DNA of 42,323 nt from Pseudomonadota bacterium (GTDB lineage Bacteria > Desulfobacterota > Desulfovibrionia > Desulfovibrionales > Desulfovibrionaceae), in the NCBI GenBank assembly GCA_018822105.1, contig JAHJLB010000015.1:1-42323 (forward strand), read 5' to 3'. A program made the translations under genes and the position numbers. Of the stretch, positions 34,068 through 42,167 are shown one piece after another. Positions within the stretch are counted from its first letter, which is position 1, and each line of letters starts with the position of its first letter. A model generated the notes under the pieces. The model had not been told where the DNA came from. It searched no databases and saw only the letters and a list, made by a program, of their open reading frames with translations.

Positions 34068-34119
34068 GCCAAGGGCTCCCTGCCGGCACAAGGCCGCCGG
34101 CAGGGAGCCCTTGGCTTTT
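34068..34119 (+). terminator. 20-bp perfect stem terminator after the CBS gene
   Basis: The arms 34068-34087 and 34096-34115 are exact complements (20 bp) around an 8-base loop ACAAGGCC, followed by TTTT. It serves the plus-strand CBS gene and may also stop the convergent minus-strand permease transcript. Confidence 0.75.
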
Positions 34120-34180
34120 GGCAAAAGAGGCATGTGGGGGGCAGGCGGGGCGGGCGTTTCTCCCTGTCCGCCGCAGGGGG

Positions 34181-35398
34181 TCAGGACGAGAGTACGTCCA
34201 GGATCTCGATGCTCGCGGCCTGGCGCGCGGGGTAGGCCCCGGCGGCCAGCCCCAGCAGCGCCGAGCCGAGCAGGGTCAGCCCCGTCAGGAAGGGGTCGAA
34301 GACGTGCGGGAAGCCCGCCAGGGCGCAGACGATCTGCACCAGGCCGATGGAGGCCAACGCGCCCAGCGCCCCGCCCGTGCCGGCCATGAGGCCGGCCTCC
34401 AGCAGGAACTGGCGCACGATGTCGCGGCGGCTGCCGCCCACGGCCCGCCGGATGCCGATCTCCACGCGCCGGGCCTGGACCATGAGCACCATGATGGACA
34501 GGATGCCCATGCCGCCCACGGCGAAGGAGATGGTGGAGGTGATGGCCCCCAGAGTCTGCACCAGGTCCAGGGCCTCGCGCCGCAGCTGCATGGCGTCCAC
34601 CGGGGTCAGCAGGCTGAAGTCGTCCTTCTTGCCTTCCAGGTAATGGCGCTTGCGCAGGATGTCCGTGGCCGCGCTCTTCACCCGGCCCAGGTCCGCGCCC
34701 TCGGCCAGGCGCAGGTAGACCCCGGTGATCCAGGCCTGGTTGGCCATGCGCCGCATGTAGGTGGACAGGGGCACGAAGGTCTGCTCGTCCTGGTCCGCGC
34801 CGGTGAGGTCGCGGCCCTTGGCCTCCATGACCCCGACCACGGTGAACCCGGCCCGGAAGATGAGCACCTCGCGGCCCAGGGCGGCCTCGGGCCTGCCGAA
34901 GAGGCGCTCGGCGATCTTGCGCCCCAGCACCACCACCCTGGCCCTGTCCTCCACATCCTGGTCCGACACGAAGCGGCCCAGCTCCGGGCGGAAGCTGCGG
35001 ATCTCCGTATAGGCGGGCCAGGTGGCCGTGATCTGCGTGTTCACGGTAATGGCGCCGCTGCGTATGGGCATGGTGGCGGTGAGGTAGGGCGCCCTGTTCA
35101 GCACCCCGGGCACGCCGCCGGCCAGGGCCTCGGCGTCGGCCAGGGTGAAGTTGCGCACGGCCCCGGAGACCCGCGCCTGCCCGCCCGCGCGGCTGAAGCG
35201 CACCTGCCCGGCCATGGCCGCGAACAGGTTCGGCCCGAGCTTTTCGGCCTCGGCCTCGGCGTTCTTGTACATGGCCTCGGCCACGTGCTGCACGCCGTTG
35301 AAGGCCAGCGCGCCGAGAAACACCCCCAGCATGGCCAGGGTGGCGCGCAGCTTGTGGGCGGCCAGGGAGGCCAGGGCGATCTTGAGGTCCAGCAGCAT
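34181..35398 (-). CDS. MacB/FtsX-type ABC transporter permease
   Basis: A 405-residue inner-membrane permease. The first helix (LRATLAMLGVFLGALAFNGV) leads into a large periplasmic MacB-PCD domain (residues about 40-275). Three C-terminal helices form the FtsX domain (SFAVGGMGILSIMVLMVQARRVEIGIRRAVGG; further helices near 330 and 370). Such permeases drive mechanotransmission of lipids, peptides or signals. The start is ATG 35398; the ribosome site is weak. No ATPase or membrane-fusion gene is adjacent, so the partner must be encoded elsewhere. Confidence 0.85.
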   Translation of the reverse strand: MLLDLKIALASLAAHKLRATLAMLGVFLGALAFNGVQHVAEAMYKNAEAEAEKLGPNLFAAMAGQVRFSRAGGQARVSGAVRNFTLADAEALAGGVPGVLNRAPYLTATMPIRSGAITVNTQITATWPAYTEIRSFRPELGRFVSDQDVEDRARVVVLGRKIAERLFGRPEAALGREVLIFRAGFTVVGVMEAKGRDLTGADQDEQTFVPLSTYMRRMANQAWITGVYLRLAEGADLGRVKSAATDILRKRHYLEGKKDDFSLLTPVDAMQLRREALDLVQTLGAITSTISFAVGGMGILSIMVLMVQARRVEIGIRRAVGGSRRDIVRQFLLEAGLMAGTGGALGALASIGLVQIVCALAGFPHVFDPFLTGLTLLGSALLGLAAGAYPARQAASIEILDVLSS

Positions 35399-35508
35399 GG
35401 GCGGAGTGTAGCGCCGCAGAGGGGCAAAGGGCAAGGACGGCGTTGCGCGGGAAATAGCCCCCCGCCCGGCGGACGGAGGGCCGTGCCCCATGCCCTGTCG
35501 GAGCGGAA

Positions 35509-35922
35509 TTACTTCTTCAGGTGCTTGTAGAGGTCCAGCTTCTGGGCGGCCTCAAGCTGCCTTTGGAGCCTTTTGCTCCTCATTTCCATGAAGTCCCGGC
35601 CCTCTTTGTATTCGCCCCCCTGGTCGGCATACCACTGCCGGCGCTCCTCGAAGATCTGAAGCTGTTTTCCGACATAGGCTTCGAGGGCGGCGTAGGCTTC
35701 CGCGCCCTTCTGGGCCAGGCTTTCGGCCTCCGGGCTGCCGGGGGCGGCCTTTCCCCAGGCCTTGGCCAAGTCCCCAAAGGCGTCGGCCTGCTTTTCCGTC
35801 TGGCTGAGCACGGCTCCGACCATGTCCCTGTCCGCGTCCTTGGTGGCCAGGGCCAGTTGCGGGGAAAGCATGGCGCAAAGCAGGGTGAGAAGAATGACCG
35901 AGGCAAGTCGCTGGTGCAGCAT
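35509..35922 (-). CDS. Small secreted helical protein
   Basis: A 137-residue precursor with signal peptide (RLASVILLTLLCAMLSPQLALA, cleavage after ALA). The mature part is charged and helical (EKQADAFGDLAKAWGKAA, QIFEERRQWYADQ, RSKRLQRQLEAAQKL), with a probable coiled coil. GGAG lies nine bases before the ATG, and a good sigma70 promoter is upstream. No family is recognised; it is probably periplasmic. Confidence 0.7.
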   Translation of the reverse strand: MLHQRLASVILLTLLCAMLSPQLALATKDADRDMVGAVLSQTEKQADAFGDLAKAWGKAAPGSPEAESLAQKGAEAYAALEAYVGKQLQIFEERRQWYADQGGEYKEGRDFMEMRSKRLQRQLEAAQKLDLYKHLKK

Positions 35923-35961
35923 GAAGGTGCGCTCCCGTGGTAGAGGGTGGATAGGGCTTCG

Positions 35962-35990
35962 AACATACGCCGCCGGCGTTAAATAAGCAA
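35962..35990 (-). promoter_or_regulatory. Promoter of the secreted helical protein gene
   Basis: On the minus strand TTGCTT (35985-35990) and TATGTT (35962-35967) are 17 bp apart in an AT-rich patch, about 40 bp before the start codon. Confidence 0.6.
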
Positions 35991-36088
35991 TTATTTTTCG
36001 GGAAAAGGCGCCGGGCCTGGGCAGGGCAGGGCCTGGGCCCCTTGCGCCAGGAGGGGGCGGCTGGCCCGCCAGGGCCGTGCGGGCGGGG

Positions 36089-36862
36089 CTACTGCCCCGC
36101 ACCCGTCCGCGGCTGCCCGTGCCAGGTCCGCAGGTGGCCGAGGTCCACGCAGGCGGCGTTGAAGGGCGGGCCGAAGAGCCTGCGGCAGGGGAGCCCGGGC
36201 TCGCCCAGGTGGTCGAAGATGGCCAGGGCGCCGCAGAAGTCGTCCCCGCCGGTGTACTGGCTCCGGGTGACGAGGGTGGGCACCCCGGCCAGGCGGGCCG
36301 CGCACAGGCCGAGGCCGGAATCCTCCAGGGCCAGGCAGTCCGAGGCCCGGAGCCCGAGCTGTTCCAGGGCCAGCACGTAGATGTCCGGCGCGGGCTTCTT
36401 GGCCAGCACGGACTCGCCCGTGAAGAGCGCGTCCCAGCTCCGCACCACGCCGCAAAGGAGGGTGTCCAGCAGGGTGCGCACGTTGGGCAGGCTGGTGGTG
36501 GTGACAATGGCCTGGCGCAGGCCGCAGGCCTCGGCCTCGCGCATGAGGCGGGCCACGCCGGGCCGGAGCCCGGCCGCGCCGCTTTCCAGCAGGCCGGCGT
36601 AGAGGGCCGTCTTCCGGCGGTGCAGCCCGGCCACGTCGAGGCCGGCCCGGCCGCTGCCCGCCTCGGCCCCGCCGCCGGCGGCCAGGAAGTGCCGGATGCG
36701 CTCCCGGCCTCCGGCCACGCCCAGCAGGCGGCCGTACTCCTCGCGGTCCCAGCGCCAGGGCAGCCCGGCCTGGGCGAAGGCCAGGTTGAAGGCCTGGCGG
36801 TGCAGTTCCTCGCTGTCGACGATGGTGCCGTCCACGTCCCAGAGGAGCGCCTGCAGGGTCAT
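36089..36862 (-). CDS. cbbY: CbbY-type HAD phosphatase
   Basis: A 257-residue HAD-superfamily phosphatase. Motif I is DVDGTIVDSE (nucleophile Asp9, acid Asp11), with the CbbY-like cap following (HRQAFNLAFAQAGLPWRW, GVAGGRERI), motif II VTTTS, motif III Lys in AKKPAPDIY, and motif IV LEDSGLG. CbbY of phototrophs removes xylulose-1,5-bisphosphate, a misfire inhibitor of RuBisCO. Its place directly after cbbM supports this role over a general sugar phosphatase. A 12-bp hairpin sits in the gap between the two genes. Confidence 0.88.
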   Translation of the reverse strand: MTLQALLWDVDGTIVDSEELHRQAFNLAFAQAGLPWRWDREEYGRLLGVAGGRERIRHFLAAGGGAEAGSGRAGLDVAGLHRRKTALYAGLLESGAAGLRPGVARLMREAEACGLRQAIVTTTSLPNVRTLLDTLLCGVVRSWDALFTGESVLAKKPAPDIYVLALEQLGLRASDCLALEDSGLGLCAARLAGVPTLVTRSQYTGGDDFCGALAIFDHLGEPGLPCRRLFGPPFNAACVDLGHLRTWHGQPRTGAGQ

Positions 36863-36882
36863 GCGTTGTTCCAGTCCCGGGC

Positions 36883-36917
36883 CTCCGGGGGGCGTCCGGC
36901 AGCGCCGCCCCCCGGAG
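36883..36917 (-). other. Intercistronic hairpin between cbbM and cbbY
   Basis: CTCCGGGGGGCG (36883-36894) and CGCCCCCCGGAG (36906-36917) form a perfect 12-bp stem with an 11-base loop. There is no T-run. It could be a processing or stability element that lowers cbbY expression relative to cbbM, or a partial terminator. Confidence 0.55.
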
Positions 36918-36934
36918 CCGGGTGGTGCGGAAGG

Positions 36935-38326
36935 CTACAGGCCAAGGCGTCCGCGCCAGCCGGGGTAGAGCTGGTCGGCGTCGTGGGCGAAGGACTCGAA
37001 GGCCCGGGCCAGCTCCCTGTGCTCGCGGGCGTAGTCCAGCAGGTCCACCCCGGCGCGCCAGGCGTCGTGGGCCTGGTGCAGGGACAGGGCCCCGGCCGTG
37101 GGGCCGTCCAGGTGCCCGAAGGCCCCGCCGCCGGAGGTCTGGCAGACGTTGGCGTGGCCCAGGTTGTCGAAGAAGCCCGGCAGGCGCAGGGCGTTCATGC
37201 CGCCGGAGATCATGGCCGTGGTGGACTTCATGCCGTGCCAGCTCTGGGCGTAGTGGGGGCCTTGGGCCTCGTCGCGCTCCAGCATGTAGGCGATGTTCTT
37301 GTCCGCCGGGTCGCCCTCCATCTTGCCGAAGCCCATGGTGCCCGTGTGGATGCCCGAGGCCCCCTGCAGGCGCGACATCTTGCTCAGCACAAAGGCCGTG
37401 TAGCCGCGCTTGGCCTGGGGCGAGGTCACCGCGCCGTGCCCGGCCCGGTGGTAGTGCAGGAACTGGCCGGGGAAGTTGCGGCGCACCGTGGTCACGGCGG
37501 TGGGCCCGGCCACGTAGCCGTCCACCAGGAAGGCCACGTGGGAGGCGTTCTCCCCGAAGGTCTTCAGGATGTACTCGGCCCTGGCCACGATCTCGGCGGG
37601 GTCGTCGGCGGTGATGTTGGCCGAGAAGATCTTGGCCTGGCCCGTCTCGTCCTGGGCCCGGCGCATGGCGTCGGCCACGGCCAGGATGGTCTCCCTCAGG
37701 GGCGCGAAGACCTGGTTGCCCTGGGGCTCGTCGTTCTTCACGAAGTCGCCGCCCAGCCAGAAGCGGTAGCAGGCGTCGGCGAAGGGCGCGGGCCGGAGGC
37801 CCAGCTTGGGCTTGACGATGGTGCCCACGATCATGCCGCCGTCGACCTCGGGCCGGCCCAGCAGGCGCCAGAAGTCGGCGATGTTCATGGCCGGGCCGTC
37901 GAAGAGCTCCAGGTAGGCCTTGGGCACGTAGAAGTCGTGCATCTTGGCGTACTCCACGTCGCCCATGCCCTGGTTGTTGCCGATGCACAGGGTCAAAAAC
38001 GAGGCCAGCATGGCCTTGCCGTCGAGGATGTTGCGGTCGAAGAGGTCGACCGGATAGGCGATCTTGACCAGGCTGTCGCCGTTGGCCTGGGGCGCCACCT
38101 CGTACACCAGGGCGTCCACGCCCTTGGTGAAGTCGTCGGTGGTGCAGACCTCCACGTTGGTGCCGGTGGAGGACTCGGCGGCGAAGTGCGCGGCCACCTC
38201 CACCGCCCCGTGGCCCTGTTTGGGCTTCATGATGTAGGCGCACAGGACGTGGTGGCCCTGGCTGATGAGCTCGTTCTCCTTGAGGGCGAGGTTCACGTAG
38301 CGGCTGGACTGGTCGAGCAAAGCCAT
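36935..38326 (-). CDS. cbbM: RuBisCO large subunit, form II
   Basis: A 463-residue enzyme that carboxylates ribulose-1,5-bisphosphate. It is collinear with Rhodospirillum rubrum CbbM from the first residues ([36 protein letters not shown]). Active-site parts are intact: KPKLGLRP (Lys172, Lys174), the carbamylated lysine region GGDFVKNDE (Lys197, Asp199, Glu200), HYHRAGHG, and loop 6 [10 protein letters not shown]. No small-subunit gene is present, as expected for form II. AAAGGAG precedes ATG 38326. It lies between prk and cbbY in one transcription unit. All catalytic residues suggest a functional enzyme rather than a RuBisCO-like protein. Confidence 0.97.
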   Translation of the reverse strand: MALLDQSSRYVNLALKENELISQGHHVLCAYIMKPKQGHGAVEVAAHFAAESSTGTNVEVCTTDDFTKGVDALVYEVAPQANGDSLVKIAYPVDLFDRNILDGKAMLASFLTLCIGNNQGMGDVEYAKMHDFYVPKAYLELFDGPAMNIADFWRLLGRPEVDGGMIVGTIVKPKLGLRPAPFADACYRFWLGGDFVKNDEPQGNQVFAPLRETILAVADAMRRAQDETGQAKIFSANITADDPAEIVARAEYILKTFGENASHVAFLVDGYVAGPTAVTTVRRNFPGQFLHYHRAGHGAVTSPQAKRGYTAFVLSKMSRLQGASGIHTGTMGFGKMEGDPADKNIAYMLERDEAQGPHYAQSWHGMKSTTAMISGGMNALRLPGFFDNLGHANVCQTSGGGAFGHLDGPTAGALSLHQAHDAWRAGVDLLDYAREHRELARAFESFAHDADQLYPGWRGRLGL

Positions 38327-38363
38327 GGCGGTTCTCCTTTGATGGCGGGTGCGTGCGGTGTTC

Positions 38364-39290
38364 TCAGGCCCGTATCTTGGCGTTCAGGAGGTGGTAGCAG
38401 GTCAAGAGCTGGGTGATGCCCAGGGGGTAGCTGCGCTTTTCCTCGCCGCCCTCCACATAGGCCCCGACGCTGTCCGTGCTCAACCGCTCCACGCCGCTCA
38501 GATGGTCCATGATGATGTCCATGAGGGTCTCCGCGGTGACGGGCTTGATGGTGCCGGTGATCTGGAGGATGTCCACGGGCAGCCCGTCGTCGCGGCCCAG
38601 GGTGATGGTCAGGCACTTCTCCTTCACGCCGGGCCGGTGGTCGATGAACTCGGCGAAGTCCGGGTGCGGGATGGTGGGCCGCAGGATGAGCTTGGTGTTC
38701 AGGTTGGTGCCGGTCTCCTCGCCCGAGCCCTCGGGCCGGTAGAAGTTGCAGACGATGTCGGCATAGCGCCGCTGGGGCTGGATGAAGCTGGTGGAGATGT
38801 CCACGCGGCGCTTCAGCGACTCCATCACCTCCTCCCTGGTGTAGCCGCGCTTCACGGTGTCGCGCTTGTACTTCCAGTCCACGCGCAGCTCCTCCTGGGG
38901 GTCGAGGTAGATCTTCACGTCAAAGGCGTCGCGCATCTTCTGGTTGTAGAAGCCGAGGAGGCCCTCCACGATGACGAACTCCTTGGGCTTGATGTACACC
39001 GGCGCGTCGAAGTCGCCGGTCGCGTGGTTGTAAACCGGCTTCAGGATGGCCTCGCCGCGGCGCAGCTGGTAGAAGTTGTGCTCCATGATGTCGATGTGGT
39101 TGCAGTCCGGGTGCAGGGCGGAGATGTTCTTCTCCTTGCGCTCCACGCGGTTGTACTTGTGGTAGTCGTCCGAGCAGAGGTTGGTCACCCGCTCCGGGCC
39201 GAGGATCTTCTCGATCCCGGCGGAGATGGTGGTTTTGCCCGAGGCCGAGTCGCCGACGATGCCGAGAAGGATGGGACGGGTGCGGTTCAT
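38364..39290 (-). CDS. prk: Phosphoribulokinase
   Basis: A 308-residue kinase making ribulose-1,5-bisphosphate from ribulose-5-phosphate and ATP. It has P-loop GDSASGKT (13-20), SDDYHKYNR with the catalytic Asp pair (41/42), the substrate segment [10 protein letters not shown] and [10 protein letters not shown] (Walker B). The P-loop lacks the cysteine that gives thioredoxin control in plants and cyanobacteria (Ala16-Ser17 instead). The sequence is closer to the cyanobacterial/plant-type pattern than to the ~290-residue proteobacterial class, which is unusual next to form II RuBisCO. It is 27 bp after glpX and 37 bp before cbbM. Confidence 0.93.
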   Translation of the reverse strand: MNRTRPILLGIVGDSASGKTTISAGIEKILGPERVTNLCSDDYHKYNRVERKEKNISALHPDCNHIDIMEHNFYQLRRGEAILKPVYNHATGDFDAPVYIKPKEFVIVEGLLGFYNQKMRDAFDVKIYLDPQEELRVDWKYKRDTVKRGYTREEVMESLKRRVDISTSFIQPQRRYADIVCNFYRPEGSGEETGTNLNTKLILRPTIPHPDFAEFIDHRPGVKEKCLTITLGRDDGLPVDILQITGTIKPVTAETLMDIIMDHLSGVERLSTDSVGAYVEGGEEKRSYPLGITQLLTCYHLLNAKIRA

Positions 39291-39317
39291 GGTGTCCTCC
39301 GGTTGTGTGCTTCGGGC

Positions 39318-40307
39318 CTAGGCGTAGGCGGCCATGGCGAGATGGTTGTGCCGCTGCGGGGCGTACACGGACTCGATCCTGCGCACGGTGCGCGTGTAGC
39401 CGGTCATGACCATGGCGCTGGTGCGCACCCCGGTCTCGGTCTGGGTCACCCCGGCCAGGAAGGTGCCGTCGGTGATGCCCGTGGCCGCGAAGAGGATGTC
39501 GTCGCTGGCCACCAGGTCCTCGGTGCGCAGCACCCGGGCCAGGTCCAGCCCGGCGTCCAGCACGGCCCGCCGCTCCTCGTCGGACTGGGGGTCCAGGCGG
39601 CCCTGCATCTCCCCGCCCAGGATGCGCACGGCCACGGCGGCCAGCACGCCTTCCGGGGTGCCGCCGGTGCCCATCATCATGTCGATGCCGGTGCCCGGCA
39701 TGACGGCCATGAGCGCTCCGGCCACGTCGCCGTCGGTGTGCAGCTGGATGCGCGCCCCGGCGCTTCGGATGTCGCGGACCAGGTCGCTGTGGCGGTCCTT
39801 GTCAAGCACGAAGACCATCAGGTCCTCGACCTCCTTGCCCAGGGCCTTGGCCACGGTCTTGAGGGTGCGCTCCACCGGGTCGGTGATGTTGACCAGGCCG
39901 CGCGCCTGGGCCGGAACCACCAGCTTGTCCATGTAGAAGGCCGGGCCGGGGTTGAACATGCTGCCGCGCGGGGCCAGGGCCACCACGGCGATGGAGTTCG
40001 GCTTGCCCAGGGCCAGCAGGCGGGTGCCCTCCACGGGGTCCACGGCCACGTCGACCTGGGGCCCCTTGCCGGTGCCCACGCGCTCCCCGTTGTAGAGCAT
40101 GGGGGCCTCGTCCTTCTCGCCCTCGCCGATGACCACCAGGCCGTCGATGTCCATGTGCGTGAAGCCCTGGCGCATGGCGTCCACGGCGGCCCCGTCGCCC
40201 ATCTTCTTTCTGCCCCTGCCCAGCCAGCGGAAGGAGGCCAGGGCCGCGGCGTCGGTGATGGCGGTGAGCTCTACGGCCAGGTGGCGGGTTGATACCTTGC
40301 GTGACAT
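39318..40307 (-). CDS. glpX: Class II fructose-1,6-bisphosphatase (GlpX)
   Basis: A 329-residue GlpX-type phosphatase. It shows MDIDGLVVIGEGEKDEAPMLYN in parts, the metal-site DPVEGT, GGTPEGVLAA and GDVAGAL. GlpX enzymes hydrolyse fructose-1,6-bisphosphate and, in several autotrophs, sedoheptulose-1,7-bisphosphate, so one enzyme could serve both CBB steps. It is the first gene of glpX-prk-cbbM-cbbY. The start at 40307 has AAGGAG upstream, and a sigma54-type promoter lies about 50 bp before it. Confidence 0.95.
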   Translation of the reverse strand: MSRKVSTRHLAVELTAITDAAALASFRWLGRGRKKMGDGAAVDAMRQGFTHMDIDGLVVIGEGEKDEAPMLYNGERVGTGKGPQVDVAVDPVEGTRLLALGKPNSIAVVALAPRGSMFNPGPAFYMDKLVVPAQARGLVNITDPVERTLKTVAKALGKEVEDLMVFVLDKDRHSDLVRDIRSAGARIQLHTDGDVAGALMAVMPGTGIDMMMGTGGTPEGVLAAVAVRILGGEMQGRLDPQSDEERRAVLDAGLDLARVLRTEDLVASDDILFAATGITDGTFLAGVTQTETGVRTSAMVMTGYTRTVRRIESVYAPQRHNHLAMAAYA

Positions 40308-40357
40308 GTCGGTGCTCCTTCGTGTGGGTGCGTGGCGTTGATCCTGCCCTGGCCATT

Positions 40358-40373
40358 ACAACCCACATGCCAA
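40358..40373 (-). promoter_or_regulatory. Sigma54 (-24/-12) promoter of the CBB operon
   Basis: On the minus strand TTGGCATG-TGGG-TTGTA matches the consensus TTGGCACG-N4-TTGCA with exact spacing: the -24 GG is at 40370-40371 and the -12 element is GT instead of GC at 40358-40359. The expected start is near 40346, about 40 bp before the glpX ATG. A sigma54 activator gene lies directly upstream. Confidence 0.7.
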
Positions 40374-40446
40374 GGGCGACGTTTTTGCGAAAGCTCAACG
40401 GTTCAGGCCTGTTGCTGTTTTGGAGGCCGGATCGGCGTGGCCTGAG

Positions 40447-40508
40447 CTGTGCCGCCGGAGACACAGTGGCCCTGAAATGTGGGCGCTGCTGTGCCAGGGG
40501 CGGCACAG
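40447..40508 (-). promoter_or_regulatory. Two enhancer-like palindromes upstream of the CBB promoter
   Basis: Site 2 (40489-40508) is a perfect inverted repeat CTGTGCC-AGGGGC-GGCACAG. Site 1 (40447-40466) is CTGTGCC-GCCGGA-GACACAG, one mismatch from the same design. The centres are 42 bp apart, four DNA turns, at about -111 and -153 from the predicted start, where sigma54 activators usually bind. Confidence 0.7.
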
Positions 40509-40620
40509 GGCGGGCGTCAGTGCGGCGATGCGTCCACCGGGCCGCCTGGGCGGGGAGCAGGTCAGGGGCGTCTGCGCGGGCCAGGAGCGGCGGCGCGGGA
40601 GGTCGGCCCCTGTGGAAGGG

Positions 40621-40662
40621 CCGGCCAGGGGGCGGGGTGTGGGGCCGGAACCCCCTGGCCGG
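40621..40662 (-). terminator. Hairpin after the sigma54 activator gene
   Basis: CCGGCCAGGGGG (40621-40632) and CCCCCTGGCCGG (40651-40662) form a perfect 12-bp stem with an 18-base loop, 50 bp after the activator stop. It lacks a T-run but would separate the activator transcript from the CBB control region. Confidence 0.5.
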
Positions 40663-40711
40663 GTTGAGGTGGACGATGAACATTCCGGGGCGCAAGGCCC
40701 GTGCTGGCGCG

Positions 40712-42112
40712 CTAGAGGCCGAGGCGCTTCATCTTCCGGTACAGGGTCCGGCGGGGGATGCCGGAGATGCGCGCGGCCTCGCTCACATTGCCCTCGGCCT
40801 GGCGCAGGAAGCGCTCCAGCTCCTTGCGCTCGAAGTTGGCCATGATCTGGTCGCGGCGCGTGGAATAGCCGTCGTCCAGGGCCGCGGCGCCGAGGCCGGG
40901 CTGCGAAAGCGCCGGGGGGGCCGCCCCGGGCGGCTGCGCCTGGCAGGGCGCGATGCGGATGGCCAGGTCCTCCGAACGGATCACGCCGTCCTGGCAGAGG
41001 ATGGTGGCGCGCTCGATGACGTTTTCCAGTTCGCGCACGTTGCCCGGCCAGCGGTAGGCCTTCATGAGCTCCAGGGCCGCGTCGTCGATGGAGCTGATCT
41101 TCTTGTTCAGCTTGGCCTCGGACTTGGTGATGAAGTGGTAGGTCAGGTACGGCAGGTCCATGCTGCGCTCGCGCAGGGGGGGCAGCGTGATGGTGAAGGT
41201 GTTGAAGCGGTAGAAGAGGTCGCGGCGGAACTCGTCGCGCTCCACGGCGGCCTCCAGGTCGCGGTTGGTGGCGGCGATGACCCGCACCGAGACGTTGCGG
41301 GTGGTGGTGGCGCCCACGCGGCGCACCTCCCCGGTCTGCAGGAAGCGCAGCAGCTTGGCCTGCATCTCCCCGCTCATGTCCCCGATTTCGTCCAGGAACA
41401 GGGTGCCGCCGTCGGCCTCCTCCAGCAGGCCCGTGCGGTCGCTCTCCGCCCCGGTGAAGGAGCCCTTGCGGTAGCCGAAGAGCTCGCTCTCCATGAGGGT
41501 GGCGGTGAGGGCCGTGCAGTTCACGGCGATGAAGGGCCTGTTGCGCAGATGGCTGGCCTGGTGGATGCTGCGGGCCACGAGGTCCTTGCCCACGCCGGTC
41601 TCGCCCAGGAGGAGCACCGTGATGGGCGTGGGGGCCACGCGGTCGATGAGCTCCGAGACCTCCCGGATGCCCGGGGACTTGCCCACGATGCGCTCGCCCA
41701 GGCCCGAGCGCTTCTCTATCTCGCGCTCCGTGGCCAGCAGGCGGTCCCGGTAGGTGTTGCCCTTGCGCAGGGCCGTGCTCAGCAGGCGCAGGAAGCGCGC
41801 CCCAGGGCCGGAGACCACGGTGACCCCGTCCGGCAGATGGGCCTCGATATGCCGGGCCACCCGCTCGTCGCTGGTGGTGTTGACGATGATGTTCAGCTCC
41901 GGGGCGGCGGCGAAGTCGTCCAGGGCGGCCACCAGGGGCAGCTTCAGCTCCTGGGCCAGGCTCAGGCTGGAGGGGTCCATGTGCAGGTCGAGCAGGCCCA
42001 TCAGCTCCACCCCGAACACGTCGCGCACGGCGGAGAGAAAGGGCCCGCAGGTCTTGCCCGGCCCGGCCACCAGCACCTTGACTTTGGCGTCCTTCCACAC
42101 GGCTGCCTCCAC
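40712..42112 (-). CDS. Sigma54-dependent activator with Rossmann-like sensor domain
   Basis: A 466-residue enhancer-binding protein. Residues 1-120 are not a receiver: they begin [19 protein letters not shown], then [10 protein letters not shown] and [17 protein letters not shown], an alternating beta-alpha pattern like a nucleotide-binding Rossmann fold. The AAA+ domain has Walker A GETGVGKD (from 170), GSFTGA loop (217-222, Ser variant of GAFTGA) and LFLDEIGD. The C-terminus is a Fis-type helix-turn-helix ([20 protein letters not shown]). Located between gap and the glpX-prk-cbbM-cbbY operon in the same direction, it probably binds the two palindromes upstream of glpX and replaces the usual LysR-type CbbR. 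Confidence 0.92.
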   Translation of the reverse strand: MEAAVWKDAKVKVLVAGPGKTCGPFLSAVRDVFGVELMGLLDLHMDPSSLSLAQELKLPLVAALDDFAAAPELNIIVNTTSDERVARHIEAHLPDGVTVVSGPGARFLRLLSTALRKGNTYRDRLLATEREIEKRSGLGERIVGKSPGIREVSELIDRVAPTPITVLLLGETGVGKDLVARSIHQASHLRNRPFIAVNCTALTATLMESELFGYRKGSFTGAESDRTGLLEEADGGTLFLDEIGDMSGEMQAKLLRFLQTGEVRRVGATTTRNVSVRVIAATNRDLEAAVERDEFRRDLFYRFNTFTITLPPLRERSMDLPYLTYHFITKSEAKLNKKISSIDDAALELMKAYRWPGNVRELENVIERATILCQDGVIRSEDLAIRIAPCQAQPPGAAPPALSQPGLGAAALDDGYSTRRDQIMANFERKELERFLRQAEGNVSEAARISGIPRRTLYRKMKRLGL

Positions 42113-42120
42113 TGTGGCGG

Positions 42121-42160
42121 CCTCCCGCCTGCAGCCGAAGGCATCGGCGTGAGCGGGAGG
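42121..42160 (-). terminator. Nested inverted repeat between gap and the activator gene
   Basis: CCTCCCGC (42121-42128) and GCGGGAGG (42153-42160) flank a second small stem GCCGA/TCGGC. It lies 8 bp after the gap stop on the minus strand and just before the activator start. It has no T-run, so it may be a partial terminator or attenuator between the two genes. Confidence 0.45.
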
Positions 42161-42167
42161 CGCCTGT

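Noticed and set aside
36935-38326. RuBisCO-like protein (form IV) or archaeal form III
   Set aside because: The sequence follows R. rubrum form II closely and keeps all active-site lysines, the metal ligands and loop 6.
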